In this document: piece by piece, positions 1-7,506 of the stretch
Numbering within the stretch: position 1 is the first letter of the stretch
Layout of the letters: the number at the start of each line of letters is the position of its first letter
NCBI RefSeq assembly: GCF_002179165.1
Contig: NZ_NFNY01000115.1
Coordinates: 1 to 34,430 of the forward strand
Direction of reading: 5' to 3'
DNA length: 34,430 nucleotides
Origin: Campylobacter jejuni
Lineage (GTDB): Bacteria; Campylobacterota; Campylobacteria; Campylobacterales; Campylobacteraceae
The notes under the pieces: generated by a model
What the model was told of the DNA's origin: nothing
Seen by the model: the letters and a program-made list of their open reading frames with translations, nothing else
The model's database searches: none
Translations under genes and position numbers: made by a program

Positions 1-70
1 TTATATCACAAAAAATAATAAAATATAATTTACTTTATATTTAAAAAAATAATATTTTTTTATAAAAATA

Positions 71-89
71 AAGAGATAAAAAATCTCTT
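71..89. terminator. Short stem-loop upstream of aspA
   Basis: Arms AAGAGAT (71-77) and ATCTCTT (83-89) are perfectly complementary around a five-A loop. Read leftward, the stem is followed by a T-rich stretch; read rightward, it is not. It could mark the end of a gene outside the window, but the stem is only 7 bp and the region is very AT-rich. Confidence 0.35.
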
Positions 90-130
90 AAATATCCATT
101 TTATAGATGTTTTATTTAAACGATAATTCT

Positions 131-150
131 ATTAACTAATTATTAACTAA
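131..150 (+). promoter_or_regulatory. Tandem direct repeat upstream of aspA, 11-bp period
   Basis: ATTAACTAA occurs at 131-139 and again at 142-150, a start-to-start distance of 11 bp, about one helical turn. This is the usual layout of binding sites for OmpR-family response regulators. In C. jejuni the RacRS system is reported, as I recall, to control aspA/dcuA, so RacR is a candidate. Which protein binds is inference. Confidence 0.4.
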
Positions 151-175
151 ATCGCTTTATATTTTTATTTGAAAA

Positions 176-204
176 TTATATAAATGTAACAAACATTTAT
201 ATAA
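176..204. promoter_or_regulatory. Perfect 12-bp inverted repeat in the aspA leader
   Basis: TTATATAAATGT (176-187) and ACATTTATATAA (193-204) are exact reverse complements with a 5-nt centre (AACAA). The right arm ends about 9 nt before the aspA Shine-Dalgarno sequence (AGAAAGG, 212-218). The arms contain the best -10-like sequences of the region (TATATAAAT), so the palindrome could be an operator across the promoter or a hairpin in the 5' leader. Confidence 0.5.
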
Positions 205-225
205 AACTACTAGAAAGGTTAAATT

Positions 226-1632
226 ATGGGAACAAGAAAAGAACACGATTTTATTGGGGAATTAGAAATTTCTGATGAGGTTTATTACGGAGTGCAGACT
301 TTTAGAGCAGTAGAAAATTTTAATATTTCTCACGAAAGATTAAAAGATTTTCCTCGTTTTGTGAGAGCTTTAGCAAGAGTGAAAAAAGCTGCTGCTATGG
401 CAAATTATGAATTAGGACTTTTAGATAAAAACATCCAAGATGCTATTATTAAAGCTTGTGATAAAATTTTAGAAGGCGGATATTATGATCAATTCGTAGT
501 GGATATGATACAAGGTGGAGCTGGAACAAGTACAAATATGAATGCTAATGAAGTGATTGCTAATATAGGACTTGAGCTGATGGGGCATAAAAAAGGTGAA
601 TATCAATATCTTCATCCAAACGATCATGTAAATTTAAGTCAAAGCACCAATGATGCTTATCCTACCGCTTTGCATTTGGCTTTGCATGATTATTTAAGTG
701 ACTTAGCAAAAGCAATGGAACATCTTAAAAAAGCTTATGAAAGAAAAGCTCATGAATTTAAAGATGTATTAAAAATGGGTAGAACACAACTTCAAGATGC
801 AGTGCCTATGACTTTAGGTCGTGAGTTTAAAACCTTTGCAGTAATGATGGGCGAAGACATACAAAGAGTTTTAGAAGCTAGAAAATTAATTTTAGAAATT
901 AATTTAGGTGGAACTGCAATAGGAACAGGTATAAATTCTCATCCTGATTATCCAAAAGTGGTGGAAAAAAAGATAAGAGAAGTTACAGGTTTTGAATACA
1001 CGGTTGCAGAAGATTTGATTGAAGCAACGCAAGATACAGGTGCTTATGTGCAAATTTCAGGTGTCTTAAAACGCGTTGCAACGAAACTTTCTAAAGTTTG
1101 TAATGATTTAAGACTTTTAAGTAGTGGTCCAAAATGCGGACTTAATGAGATTAATTTGCCAAAAATGCAACCAGGTAGTTCTATTATGCCAGGAAAAGTA
1201 AATCCAGTTATTCCTGAAGTGGTAAATCAAGTTTGTTACGCAGTCATTGGTGCAGATGTAACTGTTACTTTTGCAAGCGAAGGCGGACAATTGCAACTTA
1301 ATGTTTTTGAACCTGTAATTGCTTATAGTTTATTTAATTCCGTTGTAATGCTTGAAAAAGCAATGTATACTTTAGCAGATAAATGTATTGATGGTATCAC
1401 CGCAAATGAAGAAATTTGTTCCGATTTTGTTTATAATTCAGTAGGAATTGTAACCGCTTTAAATCCTTATATAGGTTATGAAAATTCAGCTAGTATTGCT
1501 AAAGAAGCAATGAGTACTGGTAAAAAAGTGGCTGATATTGCACTTGAAAGAGGGCTTTTAAGCAAGGAACAAATTGATGAAATTTTAACTCCTGCAAATA
1601 TGTTAAATCCTCATATGGAAGCTAAAAAATAG
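226..1632 (+). CDS. aspA: Aspartate ammonia-lyase (aspartase)
   Basis: Cytoplasmic enzyme that deaminates L-aspartate to fumarate and ammonia, supplying fumarate as respiratory acceptor and carbon source in asaccharolytic Campylobacter. The protein is 468 aa, the normal length. Conserved aspartase/fumarase regions are visible: the GGAGTSTNMNANE segment (97-109), SQSTNDAYPT (138-147) and the flexible signature loop GSSIMPGKVNP (317-327) bearing the catalytic serine. The start ATG follows AGAAAGG at good spacing, and MGTRKEHDFIGE is the usual N-terminus. The dcuA carrier begins 13 nt downstream with no terminator between, so the two form an operon in which enzyme and transporter act together. 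Fumarase class II is the related alternative, but overall similarity and the neighbouring dcuA favour aspartase. Confidence 0.97.
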   Translation: MGTRKEHDFIGELEISDEVYYGVQTFRAVENFNISHERLKDFPRFVRALARVKKAAAMANYELGLLDKNIQDAIIKACDKILEGGYYDQFVVDMIQGGAGTSTNMNANEVIANIGLELMGHKKGEYQYLHPNDHVNLSQSTNDAYPTALHLALHDYLSDLAKAMEHLKKAYERKAHEFKDVLKMGRTQLQDAVPMTLGREFKTFAVMMGEDIQRVLEARKLILEINLGGTAIGTGINSHPDYPKVVEKKIREVTGFEYTVAEDLIEATQDTGAYVQISGVLKRVATKLSKVCNDLRLLSSGPKCGLNEINLPKMQPGSSIMPGKVNPVIPEVVNQVCYAVIGADVTVTFASEGGQLQLNVFEPVIAYSLFNSVVMLEKAMYTLADKCIDGITANEEICSDFVYNSVGIVTALNPYIGYENSASIAKEAMSTGKKVADIALERGLLSKEQIDEILTPANMLNPHMEAKK

Positions 1633-1645
1633 ATAAGGCTTACTT

Positions 1646-3352
1646 ATGGATATACTAATAATAATTTTACAAATAATTGTTCTTCTTGGGGCTATATTTA
1701 TAGGCATTCGCCTAGGAGGTATAGCCATAGGTTACGCAGGAGGACTTGGTGTTGTAATTTTAGGACTTGTTTTAGGAATGAAACCGGGAAATATTCCTTG
1801 GGATGTGATTTTAATTATAGCTGCAGCTATTGCAGCTATTTCTGCTATGCAGCAAGCTGGTGGGCTTGATTATATGGTTAGGGTTACAGAAAAAATCCTA
1901 AGATCAAATCCTAAATTTATTAATTATCTTGCACCTGCTTGTGGATGGTTACTGACTATTTTAGCAGGGACGGGAAATGCTGTATTTTCTTTAATGCCTG
2001 TTGTTGTTGATGTGGCAAAATCTCAAAATATCAAACCTAGCGTCCCACTTTCATTAATGGTTGTATCTTCACAAATCGGTATTACTGCATCTCCTGTAAG
2101 TGCTGCAGTTGTTTATATGAGCGGGGTTTTAGAGCCATTTGGTTGGAGTTACCCCACTTTGATTGGAATTTGGATTGTAACCACTTTTTCTGCTTGTATG
2201 ATAACTGCGTTTATAGTGAGTCTTATCACTCCTATGGATTTAAGTAAAGATGTGGTTTATCAAGAACGCTTAAAAGCAGGTCTTGTAAAAGATGCTGGTG
2301 CTATTTTGCAAGGAAAAGATAAGCCAGGTGCAAAACTTTCTGTAGCAATTTTTTTAGCAACAGTTTTTTGTGTTGTATTTTATGCTACAACAATTTCAGA
2401 TGTTGTAAGAAAACCTATGGTTGATTACACTAATTCTAAAATTTATCCTGCGTATGATCAAATCATAGAAAGTAAAAAAGCCTTGCTTGGTAATTTAGGA
2501 GAAAATAATCTTTCCAAAAACATTAACACTCAATTTGCCACTATTGAAAAAGTTTTAGTTTCTGATGCAAATTCAAGTGTATTTAATCAAACTATTAATG
2601 AGAGTCAAAAATCAATTTTATCAACTTTAGACAATAGCGACTTGATAAAAGAATTAAATCAAGCAGGATTTAATACGCAAAATTTCAAAACTAACTTAAA
2701 TGAAGAGTTTTCAAAGCTTGTCAATTTAAGTCCTCTAAAAAATGAAGGAGTAGCTTTTTTTGAAATGATGAGATCTTATATTGATCCGGTAAAAGTATCA
2801 AGAGATCAAGCTATTATGGGATTTTTACTAGCAGCTGCGGCTTTAATTACTTGGTTTTGCAAGGTTGAACCTGCAAAAATTCTTGACACAAGCGTATTTA
2901 AAAGTGGAATGACGGCTTGTGTTTGTGTTTTTGGTGTGGCATGGCTTGGAAATACTTTTGTTGCAGGGCATGAAAATGCGATTAAAGAAGTGGCGAGAGA
3001 ATGGGTAACACAAATTCCAGCAATGCTTGCGGTCGCTTTTTTCTTTGCAAGTATGCTTTTATATTCTCAAGCAGCGACTGCAAAGGCTATTGTACCTGTT
3101 ATTGTTATTGCTTTAGGAATTAGCACAACGGATCCGCATAATTCTTATATGCTTGTAGCTTGTTTCGCGGCAGTTTCAGCACTTTTTGTACTTCCAACTT
3201 ATCCTACACTTTTAGGCGCTGTGCAAATGGATGATACCGGCACGACTAGAATTGGAAAATTTATTTTCAATCATTCTTTTTTTATACCAGGAGTTCTAGC
3301 TATAGCTATTTCAGTAGCTTTAGGCTTTGTAATCGCACCTATGTTAATTTAA
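1646..3352 (+). CDS. dcuA: Anaerobic C4-dicarboxylate transporter DcuA with a large loop insertion
   Basis: Inner-membrane carrier of the Dcu family exchanging aspartate, fumarate, malate and succinate; with aspA it forms the aspartate-in/succinate-out module. The N-terminal half (residues 1-248) and C-terminal half (about 388-568) are typical Dcu sequence with many hydrophobic helices, including the conserved AGTGNAVFSLMPVV stretch. The protein is 568 aa, whereas Dcu carriers are usually about 430-450. The extra length lies between a helix ending near residue 248 and one starting near 388: a hydrophilic, Asn/Ser/Lys-rich, probably helical segment (about 255-385) without membrane segments. 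No frameshift is seen. The start ATG lies 13 nt after aspA, and a clear terminator follows the stop. Confidence 0.93.
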   Translation: MDILIIILQIIVLLGAIFIGIRLGGIAIGYAGGLGVVILGLVLGMKPGNIPWDVILIIAAAIAAISAMQQAGGLDYMVRVTEKILRSNPKFINYLAPACGWLLTILAGTGNAVFSLMPVVVDVAKSQNIKPSVPLSLMVVSSQIGITASPVSAAVVYMSGVLEPFGWSYPTLIGIWIVTTFSACMITAFIVSLITPMDLSKDVVYQERLKAGLVKDAGAILQGKDKPGAKLSVAIFLATVFCVVFYATTISDVVRKPMVDYTNSKIYPAYDQIIESKKALLGNLGENNLSKNINTQFATIEKVLVSDANSSVFNQTINESQKSILSTLDNSDLIKELNQAGFNTQNFKTNLNEEFSKLVNLSPLKNEGVAFFEMMRSYIDPVKVSRDQAIMGFLLAAAALITWFCKVEPAKILDTSVFKSGMTACVCVFGVAWLGNTFVAGHENAIKEVAREWVTQIPAMLAVAFFFASMLLYSQAATAKAIVPVIVIALGISTTDPHNSYMLVACFAAVSALFVLPTYPTLLGAVQMDDTGTTRIGKFIFNHSFFIPGVLAIAISVALGFVIAPMLI

Positions 3353-3371
3353 TAGCCCTTTTTGGGCTATT
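3351..3371 (+). terminator. Rho-independent terminator of aspA-dcuA
   Basis: AATAGCCC (3351-3358) and GGGCTATT (3364-3371) pair perfectly over 8 bp with a TTTTT loop. The left arm overlaps the dcuA stop codon. The downstream T-tract is weak (ATGAATTTT). Confidence 0.75.
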
Positions 3372-3384
3372 ATGAATTTTATGA

Positions 3385-3390
3385 TATATT
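3385..3390 (+). promoter_or_regulatory. Probable -10 box for the envelope-protein operon
   Basis: TATATT lies directly after the dcuA terminator and about 30 nt before the start codon at 3420, with AGGA at 3411-3414 as ribosome binding site. Campylobacter sigma-70 promoters rely mainly on the -10 box, so one hexamer is modest evidence. Confidence 0.45.
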
Positions 3391-3419
3391 AAGCCATTAT
3401 TTTCTTTTTTAGGATTAAG

Positions 3420-4778
3420 ATGAGCTTTCAAAAATTGAGCATTTTTTTTATCTTTATTATTGTTTTTTCCGCATGTTCAACTCATCAAGAGCAAAATTTA
3501 TTTTATCAACAAAATTTATTTTATCAAAATTGTAGTAATAATTTTTTTAAAGCCGAACAAGAACAAATCAAGCAAAATAAAGATGTTATTTTTAAAGGTT
3601 TAAATACTGCTTATATTGCTAGAGATTGTAAAGATTTTAATCTTAGCAATGTGATTTTTGATAAAGTTGAAGATTCTTATAAATATGATGTAGATTTGCA
3701 AAATTTATCAAAAAAAAGCACACAAACAATCACATCCGTGCTTGTAAATGAAGGGATTAACGATTATCAAGGTGCATGGTATGAAAGGACAATGCTTAAT
3801 GTTTATAAGGGCTTAAATTTTATGAGTTTGGGAGATTTTATCAATGCTAGAGTGGAATTTAATCGTGCATTAATGAGACAAGAAAAAGCAAAAGAGTATT
3901 TTGCTACACAAATTCAAGCTGCATACCAAAAAGCTCAAAAAGAAGAAAACTTTAAACAAAACATTGATAATAATATAAAAACCATTTCAAAACAATATGA
4001 AAATCTTTTTAAGGATTTTCATGCACAAAAAGATTACACCAATCCTTATGTAACCTATATTTCATCTATTTTCTTTTTTATGGATTATGATTATAAAAAA
4101 GCAACGGATTTACTCAAAGAAGTTTATGTGGTTTATGAATCAAATAAAGAGATAGAAAAAGAATTTGAAATTTTTAATGAGTATTTTAGCAGTTTAAACC
4201 CAAGAAAATTACAAAAATATATTTTCATAATCTATGAAAACGGATTAAGTCCTGCTTTAGATGAATTCAGTTTAACTTTGCCTTTTGTTTTTGATGAACA
4301 TATTGTAAGTGCTAGTGTTGCTTTGCCGATTTTAAAAAAACGCCAAGCTTCTTATGAATTTTTAAACATTTCAAATCATAAACAAAAATTTATAAGTTCT
4401 AATGTATTTGATTTTGATCAAATTGTTGCTAGTGATTTTAGAGCTGATTTAACTTCAAAAATTATAAAATCTTTGATTTCGAGTATTTTGAAAACGAGCT
4501 TAAATATAGCTGTTGCCAAAAATGATGAAAGTGGAATTTTAAGTTTTGCTACAAATATTTTTAATGTAGTCACCACAAGAAGTGACTTAAGATTTTGGAA
4601 TTTTTTACCTAAAAATATACAAATTGCAATGATTAAAAATGATGGTTTAATACAAATTTATGATGATAATAACAAAGAAATTTATTCTAGCAAATTAGAC
4701 ATAAATAAAAATGTATTAATTATTGTGCGTTCTTTTACTCCTCAATTTCCTGCTAGAATTTACAAAATTGAAAATTAA
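3420..4778 (+). CDS. COG3014-type lipoprotein (C. jejuni Cj0089-like)
   Basis: A 452-aa lipoprotein of unknown molecular function. The N-terminus has a hydrophobic signal ending in the lipobox FSAC with the modified cysteine at residue 19. Just after it, the hexapeptide QNLFYQ is duplicated in tandem, a result of an exact 18-nt DNA repeat. The middle of the protein (about residues 110-250) is helical and TPR-like, with the pattern 'YERTMLNVYKGLNFMSLGDFINARVEFNRAL'-type split over adjacent helices. COG3014 proteins often neighbour LpoB-like and LPP20-like genes, as here. From memory, the equivalent C. jejuni operon (Cj0089-Cj0091) has been linked to adherence and colonisation. The gene has its own promoter and is followed by a second internal promoter. 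Confidence 0.8.
   Translation: MSFQKLSIFFIFIIVFSACSTHQEQNLFYQQNLFYQNCSNNFFKAEQEQIKQNKDVIFKGLNTAYIARDCKDFNLSNVIFDKVEDSYKYDVDLQNLSKKSTQTITSVLVNEGINDYQGAWYERTMLNVYKGLNFMSLGDFINARVEFNRALMRQEKAKEYFATQIQAAYQKAQKEENFKQNIDNNIKTISKQYENLFKDFHAQKDYTNPYVTYISSIFFFMDYDYKKATDLLKEVYVVYESNKEIEKEFEIFNEYFSSLNPRKLQKYIFIIYENGLSPALDEFSLTLPFVFDEHIVSASVALPILKKRQASYEFLNISNHKQKFISSNVFDFDQIVASDFRADLTSKIIKSLISSILKTSLNIAVAKNDESGILSFATNIFNVVTTRSDLRFWNFLPKNIQIAMIKNDGLIQIYDDNNKEIYSSKLDINKNVLIIVRSFTPQFPARIYKIEN
3492..3527 (+). repeat. Exact 18-nt tandem duplication inside the lipoprotein gene
   Basis: The unit CAAAATTTATTTTATCAA is present at 3492-3509 and again at 3510-3527 with no mismatch. It is in frame and duplicates six residues just after the lipobox cysteine. 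Copy number could vary by slippage without breaking the frame. Confidence 0.9.
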
Positions 4779-4783
4779 AAGAG

Positions 4784-4789
4784 TATAAT
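4784..4789 (+). promoter_or_regulatory. -10 box TATAAT before the LpoB-like gene
   Basis: A perfect TATAAT in the 32-nt gap between two genes, preceded by G-A-G, with a strong AGGAGAG ribosome binding site at 4801-4807. The leader would be very short (about 15 nt). It allows the second and third genes to be transcribed without the first. Confidence 0.6.
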
Positions 4790-4810
4790 TACACCCAAAA
4801 AGGAGAGAAA

Positions 4811-5434
4811 ATGAAAAAAAATATTTTGATAATTTTTAGTGCTTTTTTTGCGGTATTTTTTGTAGCTTGTGGAGCCCCTGTTTATACCGATGGTTATGCG
4901 AGTCAAAAAAAGCAAGGAAATGCTTTAACCCTAGGGCTTGATAGAGAAGACTTTGAAAAAACTGCTCAAATAATGATAGATAGTATGTTAAATGATCCTG
5001 CTTTTGCAAATATTAAACCAGGACAAAGAAAAGTTATTGCTATAGGTAAAATTATTAATGATACACCTCAACGTATTGATACAGACAAACTTATCAGTAA
5101 AATTACAATAGCACTTAGAAAATCAGGTAAATTTATATTGACAACCGCGGTTGCTGCAGGTGGAGCAAGAGACGAAATGAGTGAAGCTGTGAGAGAATTA
5201 AGAGATAATGAGGAGTTTAATCAAAATACTATTTCTAAAAAAGGCACTTTGGTTGCACCGGACTTTTCAATTAGTGGTAAAATTCGTCAAGACAATGTTA
5301 AACTCAAAAATGGCGATATACAAGCAGAATATTTCTTTCACTTAAGCGTTACAGATTTAAATTCAGGACTTGCTTATTGGGAAGATGAAAGAACAATTGA
5401 TAAAACAGGCTCAGGAAAATCGGTAACTTGGTAA
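4811..5434 (+). CDS. LpoB-like lipoprotein (PBP-activator family, Cj0090-like)
   Basis: A 207-aa lipoprotein with a signal peptide and lipobox VAC at residues 18-20 (modified Cys20). The mature part resembles the LpoB/YcfM family: a region reading VIAIGKIINDTPQRIDT, then a Gly-rich turn, then a segment ending in SVTDLNSGLAYWEDE before a short basic tail, as in the LpoB fold related to CsgG and TolB N-domains. LpoB in enterobacteria activates PBP1b from the outer membrane; whether this protein does the same in Campylobacter is inference, since cognate PBP partners differ. The start has a strong AGGAGAG site. Its stop overlaps the next gene's ATG (TAATG), suggesting translational coupling. Confidence 0.8.
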   Translation: MKKNILIIFSAFFAVFFVACGAPVYTDGYASQKKQGNALTLGLDREDFEKTAQIMIDSMLNDPAFANIKPGQRKVIAIGKIINDTPQRIDTDKLISKITIALRKSGKFILTTAVAAGGARDEMSEAVRELRDNEEFNQNTISKKGTLVAPDFSISGKIRQDNVKLKNGDIQAEYFFHLSVTDLNSGLAYWEDERTIDKTGSGKSVTW

Positions 5435-6423
5435 TGAAAAAAATTCTATTATTTTTAGCTATTTTTACATTCATTTGGGCAAAAAATGATGATATTATCG
5501 TTTATGATTACATATCCGAAGATATGAATTTGAGTTCTTTAGATTCTGTTAAAAGTTTAAAAGTTTTACCGCATCAAAGATCTAAATTTAAAAAAATAAT
5601 ACAAGCAAGTGGAACGGGTGAAAGCAAAGAAGAAGCTTTAAATAACGCTTTAATAGAAGCTTTATCACAACTTAAAGGAATTTCAAATCTTAATTTAAGA
5701 CAAGAAATTAAAAGCATTGATTTGAATTTTACTCATTTAGGGCAAATCTCGCAAAAATCTAAAAGCATACTTCAAAATGTAAGTAAAGGTTATATTGATA
5801 GTTATCAAGTGGATAAAATCGAACAAAATGGGACAATTTGGCAAGTTGAAATTTCAGCTTTTAAAGAGCTATATCAAAATGACAATAAGCCAAAATTGGT
5901 GCTTTTTAATAACAATAAAAATGAACTAGGAGAATATTTAACACAAGCTTTAAACGATGTTTTTTCAAAAAGTCCTAATTTTACTCTTTTGGAAAGAAAT
6001 AATGATTTTGAAAAAGAAAGTAAAATTATTAAAAGCGAAGACAGCTCAAGTGAAGAAAGCTATAAATTAGGCAATGTTTTAGGTGCTGATTATATTTTAG
6101 AGTTTAAAATCTTAGATATATCTAAAACAAAACAAAGCAAAATAAGCTATCAAAATAATGCAAAAATAAGTATTAATATAGCTTATAAACTTGTATTTTA
6201 TCCTACAAGAGAAATAGTTTTTTCTAAGACTTTTAATACAAATTTTTCTTTATCAAATGATATTAAAAAAGAACAAAAAGCTTGGGAAAATATTGCTTTA
6301 AATATACAAAATCAAATTCAGAATTCACTTTTTTCTGACACTTTAGAGCAGGATATAAAAGAACAAGGAAAAGAAAATACTTACAAGATTCACGAAAATG
6401 GCGGAGTTGATTTAGGTTTTTAA
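5434..6423 (+). CDS. Exported LPP20/CsgG-like envelope protein (Cj0091 position)
   Basis: A 329-aa protein read from the ATG at 5434, which overlaps the preceding stop as TAATG. A TTG two codons earlier is in frame but would only lengthen the signal peptide. The signal sequence MKKILLFLAIFTFIWA has no lipobox cysteine, so it looks like a signal-peptidase-I substrate rather than a lipoprotein. Residues about 45-85 (IQASGTGESKEEALNNAL) match the LPP20/FlgT-N pattern of outer-membrane proteins. The region from about 155 to 280 resembles a CsgG-like fold (VLFNNN..., FTLLERN, LGNVLGADYILEFKILDI). The role is unknown; the context suggests it acts with the two upstream lipoproteins at the outer membrane. 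Family assignment is moderately sure. Confidence 0.7.
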   Translation: MKKILLFLAIFTFIWAKNDDIIVYDYISEDMNLSSLDSVKSLKVLPHQRSKFKKIIQASGTGESKEEALNNALIEALSQLKGISNLNLRQEIKSIDLNFTHLGQISQKSKSILQNVSKGYIDSYQVDKIEQNGTIWQVEISAFKELYQNDNKPKLVLFNNNKNELGEYLTQALNDVFSKSPNFTLLERNNDFEKESKIIKSEDSSSEESYKLGNVLGADYILEFKILDISKTKQSKISYQNNAKISINIAYKLVFYPTREIVFSKTFNTNFSLSNDIKKEQKAWENIALNIQNQIQNSLFSDTLEQDIKEQGKENTYKIHENGGVDLGF

Positions 6424-6461
6424 TTTTCTTAAAATTCATCAAAAATTAAAGAAAAATTCTG

Positions 6462-6467
6462 TAAAAT
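6462..6467 (+). promoter_or_regulatory. -10 box of the rplU-rpmA operon
   Basis: CTGTAAAATT contains TAAAAT in the gap after the envelope operon, with A/T-rich sequence upstream. It lies about 80 nt before the rplU start at 6550, leaving a leader of roughly 75 nt. Confidence 0.5.
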
Positions 6468-6549
6468 TAAAACTTTTCTAGCCATTAAAGCTTTTAAATC
6501 CAAATTTTGGTGCTTTATGGTACTTACCAAATTATTTAAGGAAAAAGCA

Positions 6550-6858
6550 ATGTATGCTATTATTAAACACAGCGGAAAGCAATACAAAGTAAGCGTTGGC
6601 GATGAGCTAAAGCTAGATCACTTTGAAGCTGAAAGCAAAGCAAGCATTGAAGTAAGCGAAGTTCTTGCTATCAATGATAAAGAATTAAAGGTAGGTGCGC
6701 CTTTCGTAGCAGGTGCAAAGGTTGTTTTGGAAGTGATTAATCACGGAAAAGATAAAAAAGTAGTGATTTATAAAAAAAGACGCAGAAAAGATTCTAAGCT
6801 TAAACGCGGTTTTAGAAGACAATTTACTCGCGTTGTAGTAAAAGAAATTAAAGCTTAA
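6550..6858 (+). CDS. rplU: 50S ribosomal protein L21
   Basis: Ribosomal large-subunit protein that binds 23S rRNA. The start is taken at ATG 6550: it is preceded by AAGGAAAA and gives [14 protein letters not shown], the standard L21 N-terminus, for 102 aa. An in-frame ATG at 6517 would add 11 atypical residues ([11 protein letters not shown]) and lacks a good ribosome binding site. The conserved C-terminal RNA-binding stretch [20 protein letters not shown] is present. rpmA follows after 10 nt, in the usual L21-L27-Obg order. Confidence 0.96.
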   Translation: MYAIIKHSGKQYKVSVGDELKLDHFEAESKASIEVSEVLAINDKELKVGAPFVAGAKVVLEVINHGKDKKVVIYKKRRRKDSKLKRGFRRQFTRVVVKEIKA

Positions 6859-6868
6859 GGAGTAAAGA

Positions 6869-7123
6869 ATGGCACACAAGAAAGGTCAAGGATCCACTCA
6901 AAATAACCGTGATTCTATAGGTCGTCGTTTAGGTGTTAAAAAATTTGGCGGTGAGTTTGTAAGAGCTGGAAACATTATCATTCGCCAAAGAGGAACTGCA
7001 ACTCACGCAGGAAACAATGTGGGCATGGGAAAAGATCACACTATCTTTGCTTTGATTGATGGTTTTGTAAAATTCGAAAGAAAAGACAAAGATAGAAAAA
7101 AAGTTTCTGTATATCCTGCATAA
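6869..7123 (+). CDS. rpmA: 50S ribosomal protein L27
   Basis: An 84-aa L27 beginning [16 protein letters not shown], so it is the form whose mature N-terminus reaches the peptidyl-transferase centre, without the cleavable extension seen in Firmicutes. [17 protein letters not shown] and [16 protein letters not shown] are the family signatures. The ribosome binding site AAGGAG precedes the start. A strong terminator right after the stop separates it from obgE, which has its own promoter, unlike many genomes where the three genes are co-transcribed. Confidence 0.97.
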   Translation: MAHKKGQGSTQNNRDSIGRRLGVKKFGGEFVRAGNIIIRQRGTATHAGNNVGMGKDHTIFALIDGFVKFERKDKDRKKVSVYPA

Positions 7124-7144
7124 TTCTAGGCTTTTTGCCTAGAA
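7124..7144 (+). terminator. Rho-independent terminator after rpmA
   Basis: TTCTAGGC (7124-7131) and GCCTAGAA (7137-7144) pair perfectly over 8 bp around TTTTT; CTTTCTT follows. It closes the rplU-rpmA unit. Confidence 0.8.
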
Positions 7145-7269
7145 CTTTCTTAAAAAATTTTTATATTCTGCAAAATTTATTTTATATTTATACATTAAAA
7201 ATTTTAAGATTAGAAAATATAGCTAAAATTAGTTTTTCAAAATTCCATCATTTAAGTTAAAATTTATAA

Positions 7270-7288
7270 GGGGGGGGGGAGATATAAT
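7270..7288 (+). promoter_or_regulatory. G10 homopolymer abutting a TATAAT box
   Basis: Ten consecutive G (7270-7279) are followed by AGA and then TATAAT (7283-7288). If TATAAT is the -10 box, the G-run occupies the spacer upstream of it, so a change in its length would alter promoter geometry. Poly-G runs of this length are the classic phase-variable element of Campylobacter, but they usually lie inside genes. No open reading frame of useful length crosses this one. The likely transcript would cover the small ORFs at 7337 and 7507. Confidence 0.65.
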
Positions 7289-7336
7289 GAATTTGCTTTT
7301 TAAAAGGTAAATTTTTAAGAAAGGGGGACTTGAAAA

Positions 7337-7480
7337 ATGGATAAAAAAATCAATCCTAAAAATAATGCTTCAAATATACAAAATGCAAACAAGGGTACTA
7401 GCGGCACAAATAAGCAATACGATCAAAATCAAGGAAATCGTGGCAAACAGTTAAATCCTAATCAAAAAAAAGTAAATTAA
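7337..7480 (+). CDS. Tiny Asn/Gln/Lys-rich protein, 47 aa
   Basis: A 47-residue ORF starting with ATG 9 nt after a strong ribosome binding site (AAGGGGG, 7321-7327). The product begins MDKKINPKNNASNIQNANKG and is hydrophilic, with no signal peptide, membrane segment or cysteine; about half the residues are Asn, Gln, Lys or Gly, so it is probably disordered. I do not recognise a family. It lies 49 nt downstream of the G10/TATAAT element and upstream of a similar 27-codon ORF, with a terminator after both. The combination of promoter, ribosome binding site and terminator argues for a real gene, but no homology supports it. Confidence 0.5.
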   Translation: MDKKINPKNNASNIQNANKGTSGTNKQYDQNQGNRGKQLNPNQKKVN

Positions 7481-7506
7481 GGATTAAATCAAAAAAAGGA
7501 TATAAA

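Noticed and set aside
6517-6549. N-terminal extension of L21 from the ATG at 6517
   Set aside because: The added residues are not part of the L21 family start, and the ATG at 6550 has the better ribosome binding site and gives the standard 102-aa protein.
7287-7310. Seven-codon ORF (MNLLFKR) directly after the G10 tract
   Set aside because: It overlaps the TATAAT box and has no room for a leader, so it is unlikely to be translated from that promoter.
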